In this document: one piece after another, positions 12,239 through 25,128 of the stretch
Layout: every line of letters begins with the position of its first letter
Position numbering within the stretch: position 1 is the stretch's first letter
NCBI GenBank assembly: GCA_964057225.1
Contig: OZ059894.1
Location: 4,464,001 to 4,528,000, forward strand
Length of the DNA stretch: 64,000 nt
Direction of reading: 5' to 3'
From: Auanema rhodensis
Taxonomy: Eukaryota > Nematoda > Chromadorea > Rhabditida > Rhabditidae
Notes under the pieces: generated by a model
What the model was told of the DNA's origin: nothing
Databases searched by the model: none
Seen by the model: the letters and a program-made list of their open reading frames with translations, nothing else
Translations under genes and position numbers: made by a program

Positions 12239-13291
12239 CATCATTTTTCAAACGATCATAACTAATTTTTGTATTAAGCGTTTCTCAATGTAGTTTAGTG
12301 CATTCGATGCGGATTTTTAAGCTGCGTCGATCTGTGTTATCAGATTTGCGCTAGCTTAAAAATGCACCGAGATATCAACTGATATAAGTTCACACTTATA
12401 TCCTCGATTTTCACCCTGAAGGAATAATTTTTTCGTTGAATAACATTGTCCATCGTCTTTGCCTTGAAAAATGGAATCTAAAAACATCTACTTTTTGCTA
12501 AATTATTTTGAAATTTTTCGAAAAAATTTTTGTCAAAATGTTTTTGGAAGCAATGTTGAGTGTACATGGAAACTCAACATACACTAATGCATCATTTTTC
12601 AAACGATCATAACTAATTTTTGTATCAAGCGTTTCTCAATGTAGTTTAGTGCATTCGATGCGGATTTTTAAGCTGCGTCGATCTGTGTTATCAGATTTGC
12701 GCTAGCTTAAAAATGCACCGAGATATCAACTGATATAAGTTCACACTTATATCCTCGATTTTCACCCTGAAGGAATGATTTTTTCGTTGAATAACATTGT
12801 CCATCGTCTTTGCCATGAAAAAAGGAATCTAAAAACATCTACTTTTTGCTAAATTATTTTGAAATTTTTCGAAAAAATTTTTGTCAAAATGTTTTTGGAA
12901 GCATTGTTGAGTGTACATGGAAACTCAACATACACTAATGCATCATTTTTCAAACGATCATAACTAATTTTTGTATTACGCGTTTCTCAATGTAGTATAG
13001 TGCATTCGATGCGGATTTTTAAGCTGCGTCGATCTGTGTTATCAGATTTGCGCTAGCTTAAAAATGCACCGAGATATCAACTGATATAAGTTCACACTTA
13101 TATCCTCGATTTTCACCCTGAAGGAATAATTTTTTCGTTGAATAACATTGTCCATCGTCTTTGCCTTGAAAAATGGAATCTAAAAACATCTACTTTTTGC
13201 TAAATTATTTTTAAATTTTTCGAAAAAATTTTTGTCAAAATGTTTTTGGAAGCAATGTTGAGTGTACATGGAAACTCAACATACACTAATG
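12239..13291 (+). repeat. Monomers 36-38, A-type spacer
   Basis: Three 351-bp monomers lie between the pentamer pair and the next deletion monomer. The last two are an M-type copy with AATGATT and GCATTG, and an L-type copy with TATTACGCG (A to C near m39, seen only here) and TTTTTAAATT. The M then L-with-TTTTTAAATT pair also precedes a short monomer at 17453-18154. Confidence 0.85.
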
Positions 13292-13625
13292 CATCATTTT
13301 TCAAACGATCATAACTAATTTTTGTATCAAGCGTTTCTCAATGTAGTTTAGTGCATTCGATGCGGATTTTTAAGCTGCGTCGATCTGTGTTATCAGATTT
13401 GCGCTAGCTTAAAAATGCACCGAGATATCAACTGATATAAGTTCACACTTCCTGAAGGAATGATTTTTTCGTTGAATAACATTGTCCATCGTCTTTGCCA
13501 TGAAAAAAGGAATCTAAAAACATCTACTTTTCGCTAAATTATTTTGAAATTTTTCGAAAAAATTTTTGTCAAAATGTTTTTGGAAGCATTGTTGAGTGTA
13601 CATGGAAACTCAACATACACTAATG
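13292..13625 (+). repeat. 334-bp deletion monomer (copy 39)
   Basis: This is the standard deletion haplotype and the first member of the trimer unit 13292-14327. The third member of that unit carries GGAAACTAAA near 14211, a private substitution. Confidence 0.94.
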
Positions 13626-15380
13626 CATCATTTTTCAAACGATCATAACTAATTTTTGTATCAAGCGTTTCTCAATGTAGTTTAGTGCATTCGATGCGGA
13701 TTTTTAAGCTGCGTCGATCTGTGTTATCAGATTTGCGCTAGCTTAAAAATGCACCGAGATATCAACTGATATAAGTTCACACTTATATCCTCGATTTTCA
13801 CCCTGAAGGAATAATTTTTTCGTTGAATAACATTGTCCATCGTCTTTGCCTTGAAAAATGGAATCTAAAAACATCTACTTTTTGCTAAATTATTTTGAAA
13901 TTTTTCGAAAAAATTTTTGTCAAAATGTTTTTGGAAGCAATGTTGAGTGTACATGGAAACTCAACATACACTAATGCATCATTTTTCAAACGATCATAAC
14001 TAATTTTTGTATCAAGCGTTTCTCAATGTAGTTTAGTGCATTCGATGCGGATTTTTAAGCTGCGTCGATCTGTGTTATCAGATTTGCGCTAGCTTAAAAA
14101 TGCACCGAGATATCAACTGATATAAGTTCACACTTATATCCTCGATTTTCACCCTGAAGGAATGATTTTTTCGTTGAATAACATTGTCCATCGTCTTTGC
14201 CTTGAAAAATGGAAACTAAAAACATCTACTTTTTGCTAAATTATTTTGAAATTTTTCGAAAAAATTTTTGTCAAAATGTTTTTGGAAGCAATGTTGAGTG
14301 TACATGGAAACTCAACATACACTAATGCATCATTTTTCAAACGATCATAACTAATTTTTGTATCAAGCGTTTCTCAATGTAGTTTAGTGCATTCGATGCG
14401 GATTTTTAAGCTGCGTCGATCTGTGTTATCAGATTTGCGCTAGCTTAAAAATGCACCGAGATATCAACTGATATAAGTTCACACTTATATCCTCGATTTT
14501 CACCCTGAAGGAATAATTTTTTCGTTGAATAACATTGTCCATCGTCTTTGCCATGAAAAAAGGAATCTAAAAACATCTACTTTTTGCTAAATTATTTTGA
14601 AATTTTTCGAAAAAATTTTTGTCAAAATGTTTTTGGAAGCATTGTTGAGTGTACATGGAAACTCAACATACACTAATGCATCATTTTTCAAACGATCATA
14701 ACTAATTTTTGTATTAAGCGTTTCTCAATGTAGTATAGTGCATTCGATGCGGATTTTTAAGCTGCGTCGATCTGTGTTATCAGATTTGCGCTAGCTTAAA
14801 AATGCACCGAGATATCAACTGATATATGTTCACACTTATATCCTCGATTTTCACCCTGAAGGAATAATTTTTTCGTTGAATAACATTGTCCATCGTCTTT
14901 GCCTTGAAAAATGGAATCTAAAAACATCTACTTTTTGCTAAATTATTTTTAAATTTTTCGAAAAAATTTTTGTCAAAATGTTTTTGGAAGCAATGTTGAG
15001 TGTACATGGAAACTCAACATACACTAATGCATCATTTTTCAAACGATCATAACTAATTTTTGTATCAAGCGTTTCTCAATGTAGTTTAGTGCATTCGATG
15101 CGGATTTTTAAGCTGCGTCGATCTGTGTTATCAGATTTGCGCTAGCTTAAAAATGCACCGAGATATCAACTGATATAAGTTCACACTTATATCCTCGATT
15201 TTCACCCTGAAGGAATAATTTTTTCGTTGAATAACATTGTCCATCGTCTTTGCCTTGAAAAATGGAATCTAAAAACATCTACTTTTTGCTAAATTATTTT
15301 GAAATTTTTCGAAAAAATTTTTGTCAAAATGTTTTTGGAAGCAATGTTGAGTGTACATGGAAACTCAACATACACTAATG

Positions 15381-15714
15381 CATCATTTTTCAAACGATCA
15401 TAACTAATTTTTGTATCAAGCGTTTCTCAATGTAGTTTAGTGCATTCGATGCGGATTTTTAAGCTGCGTCGATCTGTGTTATCAGATTTGCGCTAGCTTA
15501 AAAATGCACCGAGATATCAACTGATATAAGTTCACACTTCCTGAAGGAATGATTTTTTCGTTGAATAACATTGTCCATCGTCTTTGCCATGAAAAAAGGA
15601 ATCTAAAAACATCTACTTTTCGCTAAATTATTTTGAAATTTTTCGAAAAAATTTTTGTCAAAATGTTTTTGGAAGCATTGTTGAGTGTACATGGAAACTC
15701 AACATACACTAATG
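15381..15714 (+). repeat. 334-bp deletion monomer (copy 45)
   Basis: This is the standard deletion haplotype. It starts the first of two directly adjacent 1036-bp trimer units. Confidence 0.94.
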
Positions 15715-16416
15715 CATCATTTTTCAAACGATCATAACTAATTTTTGTATCAAGCGTTTCTCAATGTAGTTTAGTGCATTCGATGCGGATTTTTAAGCTG
15801 CGTCGATCTGTGTTATCAGATTTGCGCTAGCTTAAAAATGCACCGAGATATCAACTGATATAAGTTCACACTTATATCCTCGATTTTCACCCTGAAGGAA
15901 TAATTTTTTCGTTGAATAACATTGTCCATCGTCTTTGCCTTGAAAAATGGAATCTAAAAACATCTACTTTTTGCTAAATTATTTTGAAATTTTTCGAAAA
16001 AATTTTTGTCAAAATGTTTTTGGAAGCAATGTTGAGTGTACATGGAAACTCAACATACACTAATGCATCATTTTTCAAACGATCATAACTAATTTTTGTA
16101 TCAAGCGTTTCTCAATGTAGTTTAGTGCATTCGATGCGGATTTTTAAGCTGCGTCGATCTGTGTTATCAGATTTGCGCTAGCTTAAAAATGCACCGAGAT
16201 ATCAACTGATATAAGTTCACACTTATATCCTCGATTTTCACCCTGAAGGAATGATTTTTTCGTTGAATAACATTGTCCATCGTCTTTGCCTTGAAAAATG
16301 GAATCTAAAAACATCTACTTTTTGCTAAATTATTTTGAAATTTTTCGAAAAAATTTTTGTCAAAATGTTTTTGGAAGCAATGTTGAGTGTACATGGAAAC
16401 TCAACATACACTAATG

Positions 16417-16750
16417 CATCATTTTTCAAACGATCATAACTAATTTTTGTATCAAGCGTTTCTCAATGTAGTTTAGTGCATTCGATGCGGATTTTTAAGC
16501 TGCGTCGATCTGTGTTATCAGATTTGCGCTAGCTTAAAAATGCACCGAGATATCAACTGATATAAGTTCACACTTCCTGAAGGAATGATTTTTTCGTTGA
16601 ATAACATTGTCCATCGTCTTTGCCATGAAAAAAGGAATCTAAAAACATCTACTTTTCGCTAAATTATTTTGAAATTTTTCGAAAAAATTTTTGTCAAAAT
16701 GTTTTTGGAAGCATTGTTGAGTGTACATGGAAACTCAACATACACTAATG
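16417..16750 (+). repeat. 334-bp deletion monomer (copy 48)
   Basis: It starts exactly 1036 bp after copy 45 and appears identical to it by eye, which points to a recent trimer duplication. Confidence 0.94.
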
Positions 16751-17452
16751 CATCATTTTTCAAACGATCATAACTAATTTTTGTATCAAGCGTTTCTCAA
16801 TGTAGTTTAGTGCATTCGATGCGGATTTTTAAGCTGCGTCGATCTGTGTTATCAGATTTGCGCTAGCTTAAAAATGCACCGAGATATCAACTGATATAAG
16901 TTCACACTTATATCCTCGATTTTCACCCTGAAGGAATAATTTTTTCGTTGAATAACATTGTCCATCGTCTTTGCCTTGAAAAATGGAATCTAAAAACATC
17001 TACTTTTTGCTAAATTATTTTGAAATTTTTCGAAAAAATTTTTGTCAAAATGTTTTTGGAAGCAATGTTGAGTGTACATGGAAACTCAACATACACTAAT
17101 GCATCATTTTTCAAACGATCATAACTAATTTTTGTATCAAGCGTTTCTCAATGTAGTTTAGTGCATTCGATGCGGATTTTTAAGCTGCGTCGATCTGTGT
17201 TATCAGATTTGCGCTAGCTTAAAAATGCACCGAGATATCAACTGATATAAGTTCACACTTATATCCTCGATTTTCACCCTGAAGGAATGATTTTTTCGTT
17301 GAATAACATTGTCCATCGTCTTTGCCTTGAAAAATGGAATCTAAAAACATCTACTTTTTGCTAAATTATTTTGAAATTTTTCGAAAAAATTTTTGTCAAA
17401 ATGTTTTTGGAAGCAATGTTGAGTGTACATGGAAACTCAACATACACTAATG

Positions 17453-18840
17453 CATCATTTTTCAAACGATCATAACTAATTTTTGTATCAAGCGTTTCTC
17501 AATGTAGTTTAGTGCATTCGATGCGGATTTTTAAGCTGCGTCGATCTGTGTTATCAGATTTGCGCTAGCTTAAAAATGCACCGAGATATCAACTGATATA
17601 AGTTCACACTTATATCCTCGATTTTCACCCTGAAGGAATGATTTTTTCGTTGAATAACATTGTCCATCGTCTTTGCCATGAAAAAAGGAATCTAAAAACA
17701 TCTACTTTTCGCTAAATTATTTTGAAATTTTTCGAAAAAATTTTTGTCAAAATGTTTTTGGAAGCATTGTTGAGTGTACATGGAAACTCAACATACACTA
17801 ATGCATCATTTTTCAAACGATCATAACTAATTTTTGTATTAAGCGTTTCTCAATGTAGTATAGTGCATTCGATGCGGATTTTTAAGCTGCGTCGATCTGT
17901 GTTATCAGATTTGCGCTAGCTTAAAAATGCACCGAGATATCAACTGATATAAGTTCACACTTATATCCTCGATTTTCACCCTGAAGGAATAATTTTTTCG
18001 TTGAATAACATTGTCCATCGTCTTTGCCTTGAAAAATGGAATCTAAAAACATCTACTTTTTGCTAAATTATTTTTAAATTTTTCGAAAAAATTTTTGTCA
18101 AAATGTTTTTGGAAGCAATGTTGAGTGTACATGGAAACTCAACATACACTAATGCATCATTTTTCAAACGATCATAACTAATTTTTGTATCAAGCGTTTC
18201 TCAATGTAGTTTAGTGCATTCGATGCGGATTTTTAAGCTGCGTCGATCTGTGTTATCAGATTTGCGCTAGCTTAAAAATGCACCGAGATATCAACTGATA
18301 TAAGTTCACACTTCCTGAAGGAATGATTTTTTCGTTGAATAACATTGTCCATCGTCTTTGCCATGAAAAAAGGAATCTAAAAACATCTACTTTTCGCTAA
18401 ATTATTTTGAAATTTTTCGAAAAAATTTTTGTCAAAATGTTTTTGGAAGCATTGTTGAGTGTACATGGAAACTCAACATACACTAATGCATCATTTTTCA
18501 AACGATCATAACTAATTTTTGTATTAAGCGTTTCTCAATGTAGTTTAGTGCATTCGATGCGGATTTTTAAGCTGCGTCGATCTGTGTTATCAGATGTGCG
18601 CTAGCTTAAAAATGCACCGAGATATCAACTGATATAAGTTCACACTTATATCCTCGATTTTCACCCTGAAGGAATAATTTTTTTTGTTGAATAACATTGT
18701 CCATCGTCTTTGCCTTGAAAAATGGAATCTAAAAACATCTACTTTTTGCTAAATTATTTTGAAATTTTTCGAAAAAATTTTTGTCAAAATGTTTTTGGAA
18801 GCAATGTTGAGTGTACATGGAAACTCAACATACACTAATG
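17453..18840 (+). repeat. Monomers 51-54, junction segment with deletion copy 53
   Basis: The order is an M monomer with TTTTCGC and GCATTG, an L monomer with TTTTTAAATT, a 334-bp copy (18155-18488) and a 352-bp copy with TATTAAG, TAGTTTAG and GATGTGCG. The first three repeat the order seen at 12590-13625. The fourth introduces the GATGTGCG and eight-T markers that dominate the next 10 kb. Confidence 0.87.
18155..18488 (+). repeat. 334-bp deletion monomer (copy 53)
   Basis: This is the standard deletion haplotype with AACATTG. It is the last deletion copy before the AAAATTG variant of the haplotype appears at 20947. Confidence 0.94.
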
Positions 18841-19543
18841 CATCATTTTTCAAACGATCATAACTAATTTTTGTATCAAGCGTTTCTCAATGTAGTTTAG
18901 TGCATTCGATGCGGATTTTTAAGCTGCGTCGATCTGTGTTATCAGATGTGCGCTAGCTTAAAAATGCACCGAGATATCAACTGATATAAGTTCACACTTA
19001 TATCCTCGATTTTCACCCTGAAGGAATAATTTTTTCGTTGAATAACATTGTCCATCGTCTTTGCCTTGAAAAATGAAATCTAAAAACATCTACTTTTTGC
19101 TAAATTATTTTGAAATTTTTCGAAAAAATTTTTGTCAAAATGTTTTTGGAAGCAATGTTGAGTGTACATGGAAACTCAACATACACTAATGCATCATTTT
19201 TCAAACGATCATAACTAATTTTTGTATTAAGCGTTCTTCAATGTAGTATAGTGCATTCGATGCGGATTTTTAAGCTGCGTCGATCTGTGTTATCAGATTT
19301 GCGCTAGCTTAAAAATGCACCGAGATATCAACTGATATAAGTTCACACTTATATCCTCGATTTTCACCCTGAAGGAATAATTTTTTTTGTTGAATAACAT
19401 TGTCCATCGTCTTTGCCTTGAAAAATGGAATCTAAAAACATCTACTTTTTGCTAAATTATTTTGAAATTTTTCGAAAAAATTTTTGTCAAAATGTTTTTG
19501 GAAGCAATGTTGAGTGTACATGGAAACTCAACATACACTAATG

Positions 19544-19893
19544 CATCATTTTTCAAACGATCATAACTAATTTTTGTATCAAGCGTTTCTCAATGTAGTT
19601 TAGTGCATTCGATGCGGATTTTTAAGCTGCGTCGATCTGTGTTATCAGATGTGCGCTAGCTTAAAAATGCACCGAGATATCAACTGATATAAGTTCACAC
19701 TTATATCCTCGATTTTCACCCTGAAGGAATAATTTTTTCGTTGAATAACATTGTCCATCGTCTTTGCCTTGAAAAATGAAATCTAAAAACATCTACTTTT
19801 TGCTAAATTATTTTGAAGTTTTTCGAAAAAATTTTTGTCAAAATGTTTTTGGAAGCAATGTTGAGTGTACATGGAATTCAACATACACTAATG
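19544..19893 (+). repeat. 350-bp monomer 57 with GAATTC tag
   Basis: CATGGAAACTCAAC is shortened to CATGGAATTCAAC, one base less. This changes the right arm of the m315-342 hairpin and creates a GAATTC hexamer that I saw in only one other copy (monomer 72). The copy also has ATGAAATC and GAAGTTTTT. Confidence 0.93.
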
Positions 19894-20946
19894 CATCATT
19901 TTTCAAACGATCATAACTAATTTTTGTATTAAGCGTTCTTCAATGTAGTATAGTGCATTCGATGCGGATTTTTAAGCTGCGTCGATCTGTGTTATCAGAT
20001 TTGCGCTAGCTTAAAAATGCACCGAGATATCAACTGATATAAGTTCACACTTATATCCTCGATTTTCACCCTGAAGGAATAATTTTTTCGTTGAATAACA
20101 TTGTCCATCGTCTTTGCCTTGAAAAATGGAATCTAAAAACATCTACTTTTTGCTAAATTATTTTGAAATTTTTCGAAAAAATTTTTGTCAAAATGTTTTT
20201 GGAAGCAATGTTGAGTGTACATGGAAACTCAACATACACTAATGCATCATTTTTCAAACGATCATAACTTATTTTTGTATCAAGCGTTTCTCAATGTAGT
20301 TTAGTGCATTCGATGCGGATTTTTAAGCTGCGTCGATCTGTGTTATCAGATTTGCGCTAGCTTAAAAATGCACCGAGATATCAACTGATATAAGTTCACA
20401 CTTATATCCTCGATTTTCACCCTGAAGGAATGATTTTTTCGTTGAATAACATTGTCCATCGTCTTTGCCATGAAAAAAGGAATCTAAAAACATCTACTTT
20501 TTGCTAAATTATTTTGAAATTTTTCGAAAAAATTTTTGTCAAAATGTTTTTGGAAGCAATGTTGAGTGTACATGGAAACTCAACATACACTAATGCATCA
20601 TTTTTCAAACGATCATAACTAATTTTTGTATTAAGCGTTTCTCAATGTAGTATAGTGCATTCGATGCAGATTTTTAAGCTGCGTCGATCTGTGTTATCAG
20701 ATTTGCGCTAGCTTAAAAATGCACCGAGATATCAACTGATATAAGTTCACACTTATATCCTCGATTTTCACCCTGAAGGAATAATTTTTTCGTTGAATAA
20801 CATTGTCCATCGTCTTTGCCTTGAAAAATGGAATCTAAAAACATCTACTTTTTGCTAAATTATTTTGAAATTTTTCGAAAAAATTTTTGTCAAAATGTTT
20901 TTGGAAGCAATGTTGAGTGTACATGGAAACTCAACATACACTAATG

Positions 20947-21280
20947 CATCATTTTTCAAACGATCATAACTAATTTTTGTATCAAGCGTTTCTCAATGTA
21001 GTTTAGTGCATTCGATGCGGATTTTTAAGCTGCGTCGATCTGTGTTATCAGATTTGCGCTAGCTTAAAAATGCACCGAGATATCAACTGATATAAGTTCA
21101 CACTTCCTGAAGGAATGATTTTTTCGTTGAATAAAATTGTCCATCGTCTTTGCCATGAAAAAAGGAATCTAAAAACATCTACTTTTCGCTAAATTATTTT
21201 GAAATTTTTCGAAAAAATTTTTGTCAAAATGTTTTTGGAAGCATTGTTGAGTGTACATGGAAACTCAACATACACTAATG
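20947..21280 (+). repeat. 334-bp deletion monomer (copy 61), AAAATTG variant
   Basis: This is the deletion haplotype with AATAAAATTG in place of AATAACATTG. It is followed by the same cattg-ending 3' part as other short copies. Later copies 65, 76, 82 and 90 inherit this change, so it marks one sublineage of deletion monomers. Confidence 0.94.
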
Positions 21281-22333
21281 CATCATTTTTCAAACGATCA
21301 TAACTAATTTTTGTATTAAGCGTTCTTCAATGTAGTATAGTGCATTCGATGCGGATTTTTAAGCTGCGTCGATCTGTGTTATCAGATTTGCGCTAGCTTA
21401 AAAATGCACCGAGATATCAACTGATATAAGTTCACACTTATATCCTCGATTTTCACCCTGAAGGAATAATTTTTTCGTTGAATAACATTGTCCATCGTCT
21501 TTGCCTTGAAAAATGGAATCTAAAAACATCTACTTTTTGCTAAATTATTTTGAAATTTTTCGAAAAAATTTTTGTCAAAATGTTTTTGGAAGCAATGTTG
21601 AGTGTACATGGAAACTCAACATACACTAATGCATCATTTTTCAAACGATCATAACTTATTTTTGTATCAAGCGTTTCTCAATGTAGTTTAGTGCATTCGA
21701 TGCGGATTTTTAAGCTGCGTCGATCTGTGTTATCAGATTTGCGCTAGCTTAAAAATGCACCGAGATATCAACTGATATAAGTTCACACTTATATCCTCGA
21801 TTTTCACCCTGAAGGAATGATTTTTTCGTTGAATAACATTGTCCATCGTCTTTGCCATGAAAAAAGGAATCTAAAAACATCTACTTTTTGCTAAATTATT
21901 TTGAAATTTTTCGAAAAAATTTTTGTCAAAATGTTTTTGGAAGCAATGTTGAGTGTACATGGAAACTCAACATACACTAATGCATCATTTTTCAAACGAT
22001 CATAACTAATTTTTGTATTAAGCGTTTCTCAATGTAGTATAGTGCATTCGATGCAGATTTTTAAGCTGCGTCGATCTGTGTTATCAGATTTGCGCTAGCT
22101 TAAAAATGCACCGAGATATCAACTGATATAAGTTCACACTTATATCCTCGATTTTCACCCTGAAGGAATAATTTTTTCGTTGAATAACATTGTCCATCGT
22201 CTTTGCCTTGAAAAATGGAATCTAAAAACATCTACTTTTTGCTAAATTATTCTGAAATTTTTCGAAAAAATTTTTGTCAAAATGTTTTTGGAAGCAATGT
22301 TGAGTGTACATGGAAACTCAACTTACACTAATG
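20947..22333 (+). repeat. 1387-bp tetramer unit starting with a short monomer
   Basis: Short copies 61 and 65 start 1387 bp apart (334+3x351). Between them lie a GCGTTCTTCAATG monomer, a CATAACTTATT monomer and a GATGCAGA monomer. The last two also precede copy 61 (monomers 59 and 60), so the order short, T-type, ACTTATT, CAGA repeats as a higher-order unit. It recurs at 26182-27568. Confidence 0.85.
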
Positions 22334-22667
22334 CATCATTTTTCAAACGATCATAACTAATTTTTGTATCAAGCGTTTCTCAATGTAGTTTAGTGCATTC
22401 GATGCGGATTTTTAAGCTGCGTCGATCTGTGTTATCAGATTTGCGCTAGCTTAAAAATGCACCGAGATATCAACAGATATAAGTTCACACTTCCTGAAGG
22501 AATGATTTTTTCGTTGAATAAAATTGTCCATCGTCTTTGCCATGAAAAAAGGAATCTAAAAACATCTACTTTTCGCTAAATTATTTTGAAATTTTTCGAA
22601 AAAATTTTTGTCAAAATGTTTTTGGAAGCATTGTTGAGTGTACATGGAAACTCAACATACACTAATG
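22334..22667 (+). repeat. 334-bp deletion monomer (copy 65)
   Basis: This copy combines AATAAAATTG with the private change CAACAGATATAAG (T to A at m142), just outside the left arm of the m143-164 hairpin, whose right arm is already missing in this copy. Confidence 0.93.
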
Positions 22668-24075
22668 CATCATTTTTCAAACGATCATAACTAATTTTTG
22701 TATTAAGCGTTTCTCAATGTAGTATAGTGCATTCGATGCGGATTTTTAAGCTGCGTCGATCTGTGTTATCAGATTTGCGCTAGCTTAAAAATGCACCGAG
22801 ATATCAACTGATATAAGTTCACACTTATATCCTCGATTTTCACCCTGAAGGAATAATTTTTTTTGTTGAATAACATTGTCCATCGTCTTTGCCTTGAAAA
22901 ATGGAATCTAAAAACATCTACTTTTCGCTAAATTATTTTGAAATTTTTCGAAAAAATTTTTGTCAAAATGTTTTTGGAAGCATTGTTGAGTGTACATGGA
23001 AACTCAACATACACTAATGCATCATTTTTCAAACGATCATAACTAATTTTTGTATTAAGCGTTTCTCAATGTAGTTTAGTGCATTCGATGCGGATTTTTA
23101 AGCTGCGTCGATCTGTGTTATCAGATGTGCGCTAGCTTAAAAATGCACCGAGATATCAACTGATATAAGTTCACACTTATATCCTCGATTTTCACCCTGA
23201 AGGAATAATTTTTTTTGTTGAATAACATTGTCCATCGTCTTTGCCTTGAAAAATGGAATCTAAAAACATCTACTTTTTGCTAAATTATTTTGAAATTTTT
23301 CGAAAAAATTTTTGTCAAAATGTTTTTGGAAGCAATGTTGAGTGTACATGGAAACTCAACATACACTAATGCATCATTTTTCAAACGATCATAACTAATT
23401 TTTGTATTAAGCGTTTCTCAATGTAGTATAGTGCATTCGATGCGGATTTTTAAGCTGCGTCGATCTGTGTTATCAGATGTGCGCTAGCTTAAAAATGCAC
23501 CGAGATATCAACTGATATAAGTTCACACTTATATCCTCGATTTTCACCCTGAAGGAATAATTTTTTTTGTTGAATAACATTGTCCATCGTCTTTGCCTTG
23601 AAAAATGAAATCTAAAAACATCTACTTTTTGCTAAATTATTTTGAAATTTTTCGAAAAAATTTTTGTCAAAATGTTTTTGGAAGCAATGTTGAGTGTACA
23701 TGGAAACTCAACATACACTAATGCATCATTTTTCAAACGATCATAACTAATTTTTGTATTAAGCGTTCTTCAATGTAGTATAGTGCATTCGATGCGGATT
23801 TTTAAGCTGCGTCGATCTGTGTTATCAGATTTGCGCTAGCTTAAAAATGCACCGAGATATCAACTGATATAAGTTCACACTTATATCCTCGATTTTCACC
23901 CTGAAGGAATAATTTTTTTTGTTGAATAACATTGTCCATCGTCTTTGCCTTGAAAAATGGAATCTAAAAACATCTACTTTTTGCTAAATTATTTTGAAAT
24001 TTTTCGAAAAAATTTTTGTCAAAATGTTTTTGGAAGCAATGTTGAGTGTACATGGAAACTCAACATACACTAATG
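22668..24075 (+). repeat. Run of four 352-bp monomers (66-69)
   Basis: Four consecutive monomers each have eight T before GTTG, the longest such run in the window. They differ elsewhere. Monomer 66 has TTTTCGC and GCATTG, 67 has TAGTTTAG with GATGTGCG, 68 has GATGTGCG and ATGAAATC, and 69 has GCGTTCTTCAATG. The shared extra T on different backgrounds suggests spread by gene conversion or exchange rather than simple duplication of one copy. Confidence 0.87.
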
Positions 24076-25128
24076 CATCATTTTTCAAACGATCATAACT
24101 AATTTTTGTATCAAGCGTTTCTCAATGTAGTTTAGTGCATTCGATGCGGATTTTTAAGCTGCGTCGATCTGTGTTATCAGATGTGCGCTAGCTTAAAAAT
24201 GCACCGAGATATCAACTGATATAAGTTCACACTTATATCCTCGATTTTCACCCTGAAGGAATAATTTTTTCGTTGAATAACATTGTCCATCGTCTTTGCC
24301 TTGAAAAATGAAATCTAAAAACATCTACTTTTTGCTAAATTATTTTGAAATTTTTCGAAAAAATTTTTGTCAAAATGTTTTTGGAAGCAATGTTGAGTGT
24401 ACATGGAAACTCAACATACACTAATGCATCATTTTTCAAACGATCATAACTAATTTTTGTATTAAGCGTTCTTCAATGTAGTATAGTGCATTCGATGCGG
24501 ATTTTTAAGCTGCGTCGATCTGTGTTATCAGATTTGCGCTAGCTTAAAAATGCACCGAGATATCAACTGATATAAGTTCACACTTATATCCTCGATTTTC
24601 ACCCTGAAGGAATAATTTTTTTTGTTGAATAACATTGTCCATCGTCTTTGCCTTGAAAAATGGAATCTAAAAACATCTACTTTTTGCTAAATTATTTTGA
24701 AATTTTTCGAAAAAATTTTTGTCAAAATGTTTTTGGAAGCAATGTTGAGTGTACATGGAAACTCAACATACACTAATGCATCATTTTTCAAACGATCATA
24801 ACTAATTTTTGTATCAAGCGTTTCTCAATGTAGTTTAGTGCATTCGATGCGGATTTTTAAGCTGCGTCGATCTGTGTTATCAGATGTGCGCTAGCTTAAA
24901 AATGCACCGAGATATCAACTGATATAAGTTCACACTTATATCCTCGATTTTCACCCTGAAGGAATAATTTTTTCGTTGAATAACATTGTCCATCGTCTTT
25001 GCCTTGAAAAATGAAATCTAAAAACATCTACTTTTTGCTAAATTATTTTGAAGTTTTTCGAAAAAATTTTTGTCAAAATGTTTTTGGAAGCAATGTTGAG
25101 TGTACATGGAATTCAACATACACTAATG
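23724..25128 (+). repeat. 703-bp dimer, two tandem copies
   Basis: Monomers 69-70 and 71-72 alternate a 352-bp GCGTTCTTCAATG copy with a GATGTGCG copy carrying ATGAAATC. Starts are at 23724 and 24427, 703 bp apart. The second unit ends in the 350-bp GAATTC monomer, so a deletion occurred after or within that copy. The alternation also appears at 18841-19893 (monomers 55-57). Confidence 0.88.
24779..25128 (+). repeat. 350-bp monomer 72 with GAATTC tag
   Basis: This is the partner of monomer 57 with the same one-base shortening, GAAGTTTTT and ATGAAATC. The identity of three independent private changes at a distance of 5235 bp is the strongest single proof of the large duplication. Confidence 0.93.

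Larger units (their letters stand above)
13292..17452 (+). repeat. 1036-bp trimer higher-order repeat, second block
   Basis: The unit is a 334-bp monomer, a plain L monomer, and an unusual AATGATT monomer that still has the L-type CCTTGAAAAATGG. It occurs at 13292-14327, 15381-16416 and 16417-17452, each 1036 bp, and the last two are directly adjacent. Monomers 42-44 (14328-15380) separate the first from the second. The AATGATT plus L combination marks this block and distinguishes it from the trimers at 352-2423. Confidence 0.9.
18841..22333 (+). repeat. Left copy of 10-monomer segment repeated 5235 bp downstream
   Basis: Monomers 55-64 match monomers 70-79 (24076-27568) in order, length and marker content, at a constant offset of 5235 bp. 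Shared rare marks include GGAATTCAAC (19873 and 25108), GAAGTTTTT in the same monomer, CATAACTTATT monomers, GATGCAGA monomers and a short monomer with AATAAAATTG (21131 and 26366). The offset spans 15 monomers. The match breaks upstream at monomer 54 against 69 and downstream inside monomer 80. Confidence 0.92.

Noticed and set aside
21130-21136. AATAAA polyadenylation signal in copies with AATAAAATTG
   Set aside because: It arises from one C to A change in a sublineage of deletion monomers, has no gene upstream, and is expected by chance.
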